Source: a virus
Length of the DNA stretch: 29,996 nucleotides
Direction: 5' to 3' (one strand)
IMG/VR virus record: IMGVR_UViG_3300047476_000078
Span: 1 to 29,996 of that record
The position numbers and the translations under genes were made by a program. This document shows, piece by piece, positions 22,194-29,599 of the stretch. The notes beneath the pieces were generated by a model. The model saw only the letters and a list, made by a program, of their open reading frames with translations. It did no database searches and had not been told where the DNA came from. Position 1 is the first letter of the stretch; every line of letters starts with the position of its first letter.

Positions 22194-22405
22194 CGCTTTA
22201 CCGCCAAATACGAAAACATCCCCGGCCCAGCGCGTTTGCAGAACAGGAACACGCGGGCTTGCGCCTCGGCTTGCGCTGCGTCTTTGCGGTGCGGCCCAGA
22301 GCAGCTTTTGCCGACGCTGTAGACGATCCTGTCCCCCTTCTCCGCCTCTGCCAGCGCAGCCCAGAACTCACCCTGTTTGCGGTCGCTGATGTCGATGGTG
22401 GTCAT
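22190..22405 (-). CDS. Unknown 71-aa protein, first gene of the dpdA operon
   Basis: The ATG at 22405 has an excellent ribosome binding site (AAAGGAGAAA), and its stop overlaps the dpdA-like start. The product begins MTTIDISDRKQGEFWAALAE, then GDRIVYSVGKSCSGPHRKDA, and ends FCKRAGPGMFSYLAVKR. It is basic, with two Cys (35 and 56) and a probable strand-helix-strand arrangement. I do not recognise the family. The tight coupling to the transglycosylase and transporter genes suggests a part in the same process, such as DNA binding or enzyme regulation. Confidence 0.82.
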   Translation of the reverse strand: MTTIDISDRKQGEFWAALAEAEKGDRIVYSVGKSCSGPHRKDAAQAEAQARVFLFCKRAGPGMFSYLAVKR

Positions 22406-22701
22406 TCGGTTTCTCCTTTTGAAGTTTGCACATTACTCACGAACCTACACCGACGCGATAACTTGTAACCCATTGGCCTGTAAGGCTTTTCTAAGGAAGT
22501 TACACATTAAATACTATACTATACTACTACCGTAGACCGTAGACCCCCTATAGGGGCCTTCTCTATGGCACCCCCTATGGGTATATCTATGCCTCTTACG
22601 ACCGAATCCGTGTAAACATGAATAAATTAACAAAATCAAAAGGTTACGCGATAAAACACAGCAAAAACAACGTGCAAACTGCGTAAACATCGCATCACCC
22701 A
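22406..22701. promoter_or_regulatory. AT-rich intergenic region with short repeats (promoter/origin candidate)
   Basis: This 296-base non-coding stretch is the most AT-rich part of the window. It holds three tandem ATACT units (22511-22525), two tandem CCGTAGA units (22530-22543) and a perfect 12-bp palindrome CCCCTATAGGGG (22545-22556). A near copy, CCCCCTATGGG, lies at 22571-22581, and an A/T-rich tract at 22615-22670. On the minus strand the ATACT units read AGTATAGTATAGTAT, which offers several TATAGT-like -10 boxes for the dpdA operon. No gene is seen here. Function as promoter region, operator cluster or replication origin is inferred. Confidence 0.55.
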
Positions 22702-24204
22702 TCACGCCAGCACCCACACGTCCGGGATTTTGCCCTTCCACGCCTTCTTTCCAGCCTCGCGGCGGATCATGCCTGCGTTGAGCATCTTCATCAGGATCGG
22801 CTCTATCACTTCCGGCTTCATCCGCATCCTGTTCGCCAGCACCTTGGTTGATGCGCCCTTCTCGGGGTCGATGTAGTTGATCACCCGCGCGGCGATGGCT
22901 TCCTCTGGGCGATCCTTGGAGTTGTCGTTGGCAAAGACCAGCTTGATCTTGGCGTCCAGTTCGGCGCGGACATAGGCGAAGGCCCAACGCACATGCTCGG
23001 CGGTTCTCTGTGCCGTCGGGATGGCAAGGATAAAGCTGATCTTGGCGATCAACTCATAAGCCCGCCGGATCATCGCCACGGACGCCTCGCCAGTGTTCTC
23101 GCCCATCTCCTCGGCATAAGCGTGCAGCCATTTGGAAACCTTGCGGAGCATTTCGCTGGCGTCGTCGTCGGTCTTCACAGGCTCACGGTCGCCTGAATAT
23201 TCCACGCGACCCGATCCCGATGTCATGATGTCGAAGTTGCCGCCGTGGAAAATCTGCGCCAGCTTCATGGCGAGGTTCTCAGGCATCGGGCGCTTGCGGA
23301 AGCCTTCCCGCTCTTCCGGGTTGTTATCCGTCTCAGCCACGATAATGGCGCGGCCCACGAAGCCCTGAGTGGCTGTCTCTCCGTCCATGATCTGATCGAA
23401 GGTTCCCGGCGTGGTAAATCCCACCACCGACAGAAACGGGCGATCAAGCCCCTCATCCACCATTCGCAGCATACGCTGGGCGCGGGCGATTAGATCATCG
23501 CGGCCATCATCCTCAGCCTTCGACAGCATGGCGCCGAACAGCTTGCGAAGTTCGCGCTTGGTATCGCCCTGCAAAAGCATTCGGCTGTTCGCCTTCGAAT
23601 AACCCGACATGATCGCGCCGAACACGCTTTCAAGGTAAGCCGCGCCACCGCGCCGCTGGGCGTTGCGAACCTTGATCAGAAAAATCCCGATTTCGTCGAT
23701 GATGTAATACGCCGCCTGATGCTCAATCAGGTTCCGCATGATCTCCTGCTCGGACTTGATCCCTCCTTGCAGCGCGTAATGCACACCAGCGGCGATGTGC
23801 AGGTCCGTGAGCGCCTGCATGACCGCCTCCTTGCCAGTGGCCGACGCAGCCACGGCAAAGGCCAGCAGGTTCGCTGTAACGCCGTCACGCATGTCCTCAT
23901 GGCGCAGGCCACCGATGTTGCCTATGGCCGCCAGGGCAGACGCCACGGCCAGCCTGCGGCGCGGGTAACGGCATTGACTGTCGATCCACGCGGCGACATC
24001 CCCAACGAAGCCTGGGGGCGTCAGAAGATCGATGCCATCAAGCGAGAAGGGCGGGGGAAAGCGGTCGTTGCGTTCTGGGGCTTCTGGCGCGGGCGGAGCG
24101 AAGTCTTCGGCGCTAAATTCATCCTGAGAATAAGCCTGCGAGGATTGCCCGAACTTGGCCCCGTTATAGCCAGCTTCGAAATCTGAAAAGTCGTCGGCGC
24201 TCAT
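22702..24204 (-). CDS. DUF3987-like replicative ATPase/helicase (500 aa)
   Basis: The ATG at 24204 (MSADDFSDFEAGYNG) overlaps the upstream stop by 4 bases. After an acidic, Pro-rich N-terminus (1-62), LLTPPGFVGDVAAWIDSQ and RRRLAVASALAAIGNIGG match the start of DUF3987-type phage ATPases. A Walker A-like loop ASATGKEAV (120-128) has Glu where Ser or Thr is usual. Walker B is YYIIDEIGIFL (166-176). A later helix-rich part and a C-terminal winged-helix-like segment (STKVLANRMRMKPEVIEPIL then MKMLNAGMIRREAG) follow. Such proteins act in phage DNA replication as helicase or primase-helicase; no primase domain is evident here. Confidence 0.8.
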   Translation of the reverse strand: MSADDFSDFEAGYNGAKFGQSSQAYSQDEFSAEDFAPPAPEAPERNDRFPPPFSLDGIDLLTPPGFVGDVAAWIDSQCRYPRRRLAVASALAAIGNIGGLRHEDMRDGVTANLLAFAVAASATGKEAVMQALTDLHIAAGVHYALQGGIKSEQEIMRNLIEHQAAYYIIDEIGIFLIKVRNAQRRGGAAYLESVFGAIMSGYSKANSRMLLQGDTKRELRKLFGAMLSKAEDDGRDDLIARAQRMLRMVDEGLDRPFLSVVGFTTPGTFDQIMDGETATQGFVGRAIIVAETDNNPEEREGFRKRPMPENLAMKLAQIFHGGNFDIMTSGSGRVEYSGDREPVKTDDDASEMLRKVSKWLHAYAEEMGENTGEASVAMIRRAYELIAKISFILAIPTAQRTAEHVRWAFAYVRAELDAKIKLVFANDNSKDRPEEAIAARVINYIDPEKGASTKVLANRMRMKPEVIEPILMKMLNAGMIRREAGKKAWKGKIPDVWVLA

Positions 24205-24596
24205 TTTTCCCTGCCTTCTGTTTGTTTTGCCGCCCAAGCGGTGAAAGCCTTTTGCTCCTCCGGCGACATCCGCCGAAATAGCGCGCCAGCTAGGCGCTTT
24301 ATCTGCCGCGATGCAAACAGCGCATACCCGCCGCTCATGCCGCCGAGGCGGTCAACGGCGGCCAAGGCATAGCATTCCAACTCGCCGGGGTGCGCGGTCT
24401 CCACCCAGAAGCGGGCATCTTCGCGGGCGTTGCCATCGACCAGCGACAGCATCGGCATTCCCGCCCCGTTCATTTGCAGCCAATCGTAACACGCCCAGCC
24501 GACAGCCTCAGGATCGTGGCTGGCCCACGCATCCAACTCATGGATGGCCCTCGTGGCAATGTGCGATGCGCGCCACGCAGCGAAATCGCCGTCCAT
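24201..24596 (-). CDS. Early phage protein, unknown (131 aa)
   Basis: The ATG at 24596 overlaps the HTH gene stop by one base (TAATG), and its stop overlaps the ATPase start. The product is Ala/Trp-rich and helical (MDGDFAAWRASHIATRAIHE, HDPEAVGWACYDWLQMNG, GYALFASRQIKRLAGALFRR). It has no recognisable motif. Coupling to a DUF3987-like ATPase suggests a role in replication or its control. Confidence 0.78.
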   Translation of the reverse strand: MDGDFAAWRASHIATRAIHELDAWASHDPEAVGWACYDWLQMNGAGMPMLSLVDGNAREDARFWVETAHPGELECYALAAVDRLGGMSGGYALFASRQIKRLAGALFRRMSPEEQKAFTAWAAKQTEGREK

Positions 24597-24784
24597 TACC
24601 GACCAATCCTGTCCCACTGGTTATCAAAATATTCCGACAGCGCCTCTAAGGTGCGAAGCGTCGGGTTTTCGTTGCGGCCATCGCGGATCGACGCCAGCGT
24701 GTTTCGATGAACGCCCGTCTTCCTTGACACAACATCCAGCTTTCGGTCCTCCAAGCACCACCGTATTTGGACCAGGGTCATCAT
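24596..24784 (-). CDS. Small HTH DNA-binding regulator (62 aa)
   Basis: The ATG at 24784 (or 24781) has a GGAGG ribosome binding site. The protein has a clear Cro/CI-type helix-turn-helix: KLDVVSRKTGVHRNTLASIR, then DGRNENPTLRTLEALSEYF, which is the typical XRE domain end. It has no catalytic or dimerisation domain beyond this. It is the first gene of the leftward early cluster and lies at the divergent control region, so it probably binds the inverted repeats at 24801-24850 and regulates both operons. Confidence 0.85.
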   Translation of the reverse strand: MMTLVQIRWCLEDRKLDVVSRKTGVHRNTLASIRDGRNENPTLRTLEALSEYFDNQWDRIGR

Positions 24785-24800
24785 TCGCAAATCCTCCGTT

Positions 24801-24850
24801 TTGTGCGTTATCGCCCTCTTGACATACGGCGGCGCACAATGCAATGTCAA
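24801..24850. promoter_or_regulatory. Divergent early promoter/operator region
   Basis: Two inverted-repeat pairs are interleaved here. TTGTGCG (24801-24807) pairs with CGCACAA (24833-24839), and TTGACAT (24819-24825) pairs with ATGTCAA (24844-24850). Each arm of the second pair gives a consensus -35 box, TTGACA, one on each strand. Leftward, TATGTC follows at an 18-base spacing. Rightward, the -10 element is weak (CAATGT at 17). The HTH gene starts 17 bases to the left and the Sak4-like gene 69 bases to the right. Regulation of both by the HTH protein is inferred. Confidence 0.55.
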
Positions 24851-24918
24851 GTCACCGGGTTGAGAGCCTGTCCCGGTCAGGCGCGGCACAAGGTGCCAAA
24901 TATGAAAGGAAGCCTTCC

Positions 24919-25704
24919 ATGTCCATCATGGAACTAGCCCGCAAGCCGGTTGATCGGCCTGTGATCGTGACTGTGTGCGGCGATGCCGGACGCGGTAAAA
25001 CCAGCCTAGCGGCTGCGTTTCCAAAGCCGATCTTCATCCGCGCAGAGGATGGGATGCAGGCCATTCCCGCAGACAAACGCCCTGATGCGTTTCCGCTGCT
25101 GCAAAACGCCACGCAGCTTTGGGAGCAAATCACGGCGGTGATCCACGAACCGCACGACTACCAAACGCTGGTGATCGACAGCGTGACCGCGCTGGAGCGG
25201 CTGTTCGTGGCCGATGTGCTGGCGCAAGACCCGAAGGCCAAGAGCATCAACCAAGCCCTCGGCGGATACGGCGCTGGCACGGCTGCGGTGTCTGCAATGC
25301 ACCAGCGTGTCCGCAAGGGCGCGGGGCTGGCAAACGAAAAGCGCGGGATGCATGTGGTCTTCGTAGCCCACGCAGACGTTGAGACGCTGAAACTGCCGGA
25401 CGTTGACGATTACATGCGCTGGACGCTGCGCCTGCCACCGAAGTCGCAGCCGCCTTACACCGACGACGTGGATGTGGTCGGGTTCCTGCGCCTTGTGACC
25501 TACACCAAAGGCGAAGACGGCGACCGCAAGAAGGCGATCAGCACGGGCGACTTGGAAATGGTCGTCCACGCAACGGCGGCCAACGTCTCGAAGAACCGCT
25601 ACGGCATCACCGAACCGCTGGACTACCGCCTCGGTGAAAACCCGCTGGCAAAAGTCATCCCGTCGCTTGGCGGGGCTAAACCTCAAACCGCAGAACAGGA
25701 GTAA
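24919..25704 (+). CDS. Sak4-like RecA-fold ATPase / single-strand annealing protein (261 aa)
   Basis: The ATG at 24919 follows an AAGGA ribosome binding site; a longer frame to 24844 runs into the operator region and is rejected. The AAA_24-type P-loop is VIVTVCGDAGRGKTSLAAAF (Walker A 21-29), followed by IFIRAEDG. Walker B is YQTLVIDSVTALERLF (Asp 87). A sensor strand GMHVVFVAHADVETLKLP and a C-terminal strand-rich part follow. Phage Sak4 proteins are RecA-like annealing or recombination ATPases and often neighbour SSB and exonuclease genes, exactly as here. Strand exchange or annealing of phage DNA is the likely role. Confidence 0.87.
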   Translation: MSIMELARKPVDRPVIVTVCGDAGRGKTSLAAAFPKPIFIRAEDGMQAIPADKRPDAFPLLQNATQLWEQITAVIHEPHDYQTLVIDSVTALERLFVADVLAQDPKAKSINQALGGYGAGTAAVSAMHQRVRKGAGLANEKRGMHVVFVAHADVETLKLPDVDDYMRWTLRLPPKSQPPYTDDVDVVGFLRLVTYTKGEDGDRKKAISTGDLEMVVHATAANVSKNRYGITEPLDYRLGENPLAKVIPSLGGAKPQTAEQE

Positions 25705-25709
25705 TTAAC

Positions 25710-26360
25710 ATGGGTTTTTGGGATCTTTCCGACGGCCAGAACGCCGCCAACACTGGCACCGAATACGAGGTGCCGTCCGGCAATATGGACCCGATCCCGG
25801 CTGGGTCGTCCGTGCTTGCTATGATCGATGAGTGCAAGTGGGAGATGAAGCAGACGGGCGAGGAGTTCATCTCCGCGCGCTGGACGGTGCTTGCGCCTGA
25901 GCAATACAAAAACCGCAAGGTTTTCCACAAGATGTGGGTTTTAGACTTGGACCCCAGCGCCAAGGACGAAGCCGCAGGCCTGAAAAAGCGTGACAATGCG
26001 CGCAAGATGCTTTCGGCCATCGACGCAAACGCGGGCGGAAAGCTGACCGCAAAACCTGGGCGGCCCACGAATGACGATCTGATGCACCTGACCAACAAGC
26101 CGATGGTCTGCACCATGATGGAATGGGAAATGCCGGACACACGCAATGGCGGCACGATGCGCGGCAACTGGGTTTCGGCAGTGGCGTCCAAGGGCAACAA
26201 GGACATCCACATTGCGGACGCAAAACCGCGAGCGGCTGGAAGCAACGCAGCACGGCGCGATGACTTCAGCGCACCCGCTGGGAACGCACCCGCCGGGGGA
26301 TATAGCAAGCCCGCGATGATGGATGACGACGTGCCGTTTGCCCCGGTCTGGTTGATCTAA
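25710..26360 (+). CDS. ssb: Single-stranded DNA-binding-like protein (216 aa)
   Basis: The start is ATG 25710 with AGGAG upstream, inside the end of the previous gene. The OB-fold-like N-terminal part includes SSVLAMIDECKWEMKQTGEE, then FISARWTVLAPEQYKNRKVF and GTMRGNWVSAVASKGN. The C-terminal third is disordered, Ala/Gly/Pro-rich and basic, then ends in an acidic DDDVPFAPVWLI. That ending resembles the acidic DDDIPF tip that SSB proteins use to bind partners. Placement between the Sak4-like gene and the exonuclease supports the call. Confidence 0.75.
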   Translation: MGFWDLSDGQNAANTGTEYEVPSGNMDPIPAGSSVLAMIDECKWEMKQTGEEFISARWTVLAPEQYKNRKVFHKMWVLDLDPSAKDEAAGLKKRDNARKMLSAIDANAGGKLTAKPGRPTNDDLMHLTNKPMVCTMMEWEMPDTRNGGTMRGNWVSAVASKGNKDIHIADAKPRAAGSNAARRDDFSAPAGNAPAGGYSKPAMMDDDVPFAPVWLI

Positions 26361-26370
26361 GCCGGGACAA

Positions 26371-26435
26371 GTTGCCAGCGCCACGAAGGTGGAGAGCCGA
26401 TTACCCTGAGCATTCAGAGGCGCGGCGCTGGCAAC
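26371..26435 (+). other. Structured intergenic element between ssb and exonuclease genes
   Basis: A perfect 12-bp inverted repeat, GTTGCCAGCGCC (26371-26382) and GGCGCTGGCAAC (26424-26435), encloses 41 bases. Inside, CTGAGCATTCAG can form a second small hairpin and GGT...ACC a third, giving a possible three-way RNA. No T-run follows, so it is not an ordinary terminator. It lies 27 bases before the exonuclease start and could be a cis-regulatory RNA or a processing site. Confidence 0.6.
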
Positions 26436-26461
26436 ACCATCAAAACACACAGGAGAGCAGA

Positions 26462-27325
26462 ATGGAACAGCGGACAGAAGAATGGCACGCAGCCCGCAAG
26501 GGGCGGATCACAGCGTCGTCAGTGGGCGCAATCCTTGGCAATGCGCCATATGCCACACGCGCCGACGTGATGCGCCGCATGGTGCGGGAGTGGGTCGGCG
26601 CGCCGGAAGAATTTGAAGGCAACATTGCCACCGAATATGGGGTGAAAAACGAAGCTGGCGCGCTGACGGAATACGTCTTGGAAACTGGGCTGCGCGTTGA
26701 GCCGATTGGGTTTGTGACGCGCGAGGATTGGGCTGGGTGCAGCCCTGACGGGTTGATTGGCGAAGCTGGCGGGCTGGAAATTAAATGCCCCTTCGGGCTT
26801 CGCAAGGGAGATGCGCCTGCATTCAAGTCGCTGGCAGATCAGCCGCACTATTACGATCAGGTGCAGTTTTCGCTGTGGGTCACTGATCGATCTTGGTGGC
26901 ATTTTTACCAGTGGTCGCCGCGCGGCACTGCGATGGAAAAGGTGATGCGAGACTATGAGTGGGCTGCGATCAACCTGCCCAAACTGCGCCAATTCTACGC
27001 GGAATATCTGGCCGAGCGGGAAGACCCAGCAATCCACTTGGAGCCGAAGCGCCCGGTCATCGACACGCCGGAAGCGCACCGCATCGCTGCGGAATACGAC
27101 CAGATTTGCGATGCAATCGACCGCGCAGAGGAACGCAAGAAGGAATTGCTGGCCGATATGGTCCGCATTTCTGGGGGCAAAGATGTCATCTTTGCAGGGC
27201 GCAAGCTGACCAAGATCGAAAAGGCCGGGGCGATTTCCTACGCCAAGGCGATTAAGGCGCTGATGCCGGATGCAGACTTGGAAAAATGGCGCGGTAAAGC
27301 GTCCAGTTATTGGGTGGTCAAATGA
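26462..27325 (+). CDS. YqaJ/lambda-type exonuclease (287 aa)
   Basis: The ATG at 26462 follows AGGAGA; upstream codons to 26372 overlap the hairpin and are rejected. Family features are TEEWHAARKGRITASSVGAI, then ATEYGVKNEAGALTEYVLE. The catalytic core is AGCSPDGLIGEAGGLEIKCP (Asp 96, Glu 106, Lys 108), followed by QPHYYDQVQFSLWVTDRSWW. This is the D...E-x-K PD-(D/E)XK arrangement of YqaJ and lambda exonucleases. A C-terminal helical part (IAAEYDQICDAIDRAEERKK) follows. The enzyme should digest one strand of double-stranded DNA to feed the annealing ATPase. Confidence 0.9.
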   Translation: MEQRTEEWHAARKGRITASSVGAILGNAPYATRADVMRRMVREWVGAPEEFEGNIATEYGVKNEAGALTEYVLETGLRVEPIGFVTREDWAGCSPDGLIGEAGGLEIKCPFGLRKGDAPAFKSLADQPHYYDQVQFSLWVTDRSWWHFYQWSPRGTAMEKVMRDYEWAAINLPKLRQFYAEYLAEREDPAIHLEPKRPVIDTPEAHRIAAEYDQICDAIDRAEERKKELLADMVRISGGKDVIFAGRKLTKIEKAGAISYAKAIKALMPDADLEKWRGKASSYWVVK

Positions 27326-29169
27326 CCCTGCGCCCGTATCAACAGGACGCCGCAGATGCTGCGATAGAGTGGATGAAGCGCAGTGCAGCGCCGTTCATCA
27401 TCGACGCGGCGACGGGCGCGGGCAAGTCGCATATAATCGCAGAGACCGCCCGCGTGATCCACGACATGACTGGCAAGCGGGTGCTGTGCCTCGCGCCTAG
27501 CGCGGAGTTGGTGATGCAGAACCGGGAGAAGTTCCTGGCCACGGGAAACAAGGCCAGCACGTTCTCGGCCAGCGCAGGGGCAAAGGAACTGCGTCATCCG
27601 GTGGTGTTCGGGTCTCCGCTGACGGTTAAGAACAAGATCAGCCGCTTTCAGCAGGAAGGGCCGAGCGGCTACGCTATGGTAATTCTTGACGAAGCGCACG
27701 GCATCACGCCGACGGTGCGGAGCATCATTGACGCCATGCGGAAGGCAAACCCAAACCTGCGCGTCTGCGGGCTGACCGCCACGCCGTATAGGCTGGGATC
27801 GGGATGGATATTCTCAGAACACGATAACGGGCGCGTGAATGGCGAGGACACTGCGCGCGATCCGTATTTTGCCAAGTGCGTCTATAAAATAGACGCGCGC
27901 ACGCTCATTGGCATGGGGTATCTGACACCGCCCATCATAGGGTCGATTAACGCAAGCGGATACGACACCAGCGGCCTTGCGCTAAACAGCAGGGGCCAGT
28001 TCGACCTAGACGCAGTGGATCGCGCCTATCACGGCCACGGGCGCAAGACGGCGGCCATCGTGGGCGATGTTGTGGCGCAATCTGCAAATCGAAAGGGCGT
28101 CATGTTCTTCGCGGCGACGGTGAAGCACGCGCACGAAATCATGGCTAGCCTGCCGCCTGAACTGTCCGAGGTCGTTACAGGCAACACGCCAAAGGCCAAG
28201 CGCGACAGCATCCTGAAGCGGTTCAAGGCGCAGCAGATCAAGTATCTGGTCAACGTGTCGGTGCTGACCACGGGCTTCGATGCCAGCCATGTGGATGTGA
28301 TCGCCATCCTGCGTAAGACGGAAAGCGTTGGGCTGCTTCAGCAGATCATTGGGCGCGGGCTGAGATTGCATGAAGGCAAGACTGACTGCCTTGTTCTGGA
28401 CTACACCACAAACCTTGAAGACCACTGCCCAGATGGCGATCTGTTTGCGCCAGTAGTGAAAGCCGGAAAGGGCGGCGGTGGCGAAGGCGGCATGACTTGC
28501 GAATGCCCAGCGTGCGGATATGAAAACGAATTCACGGCTAATCCGCAGTATCTAGATTACCAGCGTGATGCGGCTGGGTATGCGGTAGATCTTGACGGCC
28601 AGCAGGTGATGTCTGACTTCGGCCCGATCCCCGTGCATTTCGGTCGGCGCTGCTTTGGGCGTGTGCAGACAGGGCGGCGCGGAGAATATGAGCGGTGCAG
28701 CTATCGATGGACATTCAAGGAATGCCCGCACTGCCAATCCGAAAACGACATTGCAGCGCGGTATTGCACCGCCTGCAAGGGGGAAATCGTTGACCCGAAT
28801 GAGAAGCTGCGCGCGGACTTCAAGGCCCTGAAACGTGACCCAACGCGCTGGCAGACGGATCGCGTTGTGAGCATGTCGGCATCGCCCAACATCAGCCGCA
28901 GCGGGAACAAGACCCTGCGCGTTGAGTGGGTGACGCCTTACAGGCAGTTTACGACGTGGGTGATGCCAGAGGCATCGAACTTGCGCGGGCAGGCGTCTTG
29001 GGCTGCGTTTGATGGGGCCACGCAATGCGGAACCGTTGCGCCAAACACCATCACATATCGCAAGGACGTGGAAAGCGGCTTCTTTGAGATCCGCGCGTAT
29101 AACAGGCCGGAGGACATTGAGCCGGAGGCCCCAAGCATCGAGGACAAGAAGACATATGCGGCTCAGTGA
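27322..29169 (+). CDS. SF2 (DEAH) helicase with C-terminal zinc clusters (615 aa)
   Basis: The ATG at 27322 overlaps the exonuclease stop (ATGA). Helicase motifs in order are the Q-like RPYQQDAADAAIEWM at the start, Walker A AATGAGKS (29-36), DEAH (123-126), and GLTATP (150-155). The second RecA domain has VSVLTTGFDASHVDVIAIL (313-331) and QIIGRGLRLHEGK (341-353). After the helicase core come two Cys-rich clusters, CECPACGY (393-400) and a CPHC ... CTAC set (468-485), each likely to bind zinc. The last 120 residues form a beta-rich domain. It is a UvrB/RecQ-like phage ATP-dependent DNA helicase of the recombination or replication module. Confidence 0.88.
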   Translation: MTLRPYQQDAADAAIEWMKRSAAPFIIDAATGAGKSHIIAETARVIHDMTGKRVLCLAPSAELVMQNREKFLATGNKASTFSASAGAKELRHPVVFGSPLTVKNKISRFQQEGPSGYAMVILDEAHGITPTVRSIIDAMRKANPNLRVCGLTATPYRLGSGWIFSEHDNGRVNGEDTARDPYFAKCVYKIDARTLIGMGYLTPPIIGSINASGYDTSGLALNSRGQFDLDAVDRAYHGHGRKTAAIVGDVVAQSANRKGVMFFAATVKHAHEIMASLPPELSEVVTGNTPKAKRDSILKRFKAQQIKYLVNVSVLTTGFDASHVDVIAILRKTESVGLLQQIIGRGLRLHEGKTDCLVLDYTTNLEDHCPDGDLFAPVVKAGKGGGGEGGMTCECPACGYENEFTANPQYLDYQRDAAGYAVDLDGQQVMSDFGPIPVHFGRRCFGRVQTGRRGEYERCSYRWTFKECPHCQSENDIAARYCTACKGEIVDPNEKLRADFKALKRDPTRWQTDRVVSMSASPNISRSGNKTLRVEWVTPYRQFTTWVMPEASNLRGQASWAAFDGATQCGTVAPNTITYRKDVESGFFEIRAYNRPEDIEPEAPSIEDKKTYAAQ

Positions 29170-29599
29170 TTTTCAGGACATCGCCAAAGATGGCGTGCTG
29201 ACGTTTGGCGACTTGTCATTTCGCGGCAAGTGTCCGCCGGAGGAGCAGGAGCAAATCACGTTCTTCGGTCGGCTTAGGCGCATACACCCAGACACATGGG
29301 GCCGAATAGCATTGCACCCACGCAATGAAGGGCTGCGCGTTGGCGGGCAGTTTGGCGCGGTGTCTAAGCACAAAGCGGAGGGAATGACGCCAGGTGCTGC
29401 TGACATCATCATCCCGGCGCGGGTCGCGTTTGTCTGCGAATTGAAACGGCGCGATCCGACGATTGGCAAATGGCAGGACGGGCAGCGTGAGTATCTTGCT
29501 GCATCTGCTAAGGCTGGCGCATTTGCCTGCGTGGCGCTTGGCTGTGACGCGGCGTGGCAGGCGTTTGAAGCGTGGCTGGCGGCCAGCGACCTAGCCTAG
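29156..29599 (+). CDS. VRR-NUC domain nuclease (147 aa)
   Basis: The ATG at 29156 overlaps the helicase gene by 14 bases; an upstream extension to 29009 lies within that gene and is rejected. The protein matches the VRR-NUC family: PPEEQEQITFFGRLRRIHP, HPRNEGLRVGG, MTPGAADIIIPARV, then FVCELKRRD and a Gln-containing helix KWQDGQREYLAASAK. The G-x-x-D and E-x-K residues (Asp 83, Glu 95, Lys 97) form the metal-dependent active site. VRR-NUC enzymes cut Holliday junctions or other branched DNA, fitting its place after a helicase and exonuclease. Confidence 0.9.
   Translation: MRLSDFQDIAKDGVLTFGDLSFRGKCPPEEQEQITFFGRLRRIHPDTWGRIALHPRNEGLRVGGQFGAVSKHKAEGMTPGAADIIIPARVAFVCELKRRDPTIGKWQDGQREYLAASAKAGAFACVALGCDAAWQAFEAWLAASDLA

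Noticed and set aside
25676-26308. 210-codon minus-strand frame
   Set aside because: Antisense to the SSB-like gene, which has a ribosome binding site and an SSB-type acidic tail.
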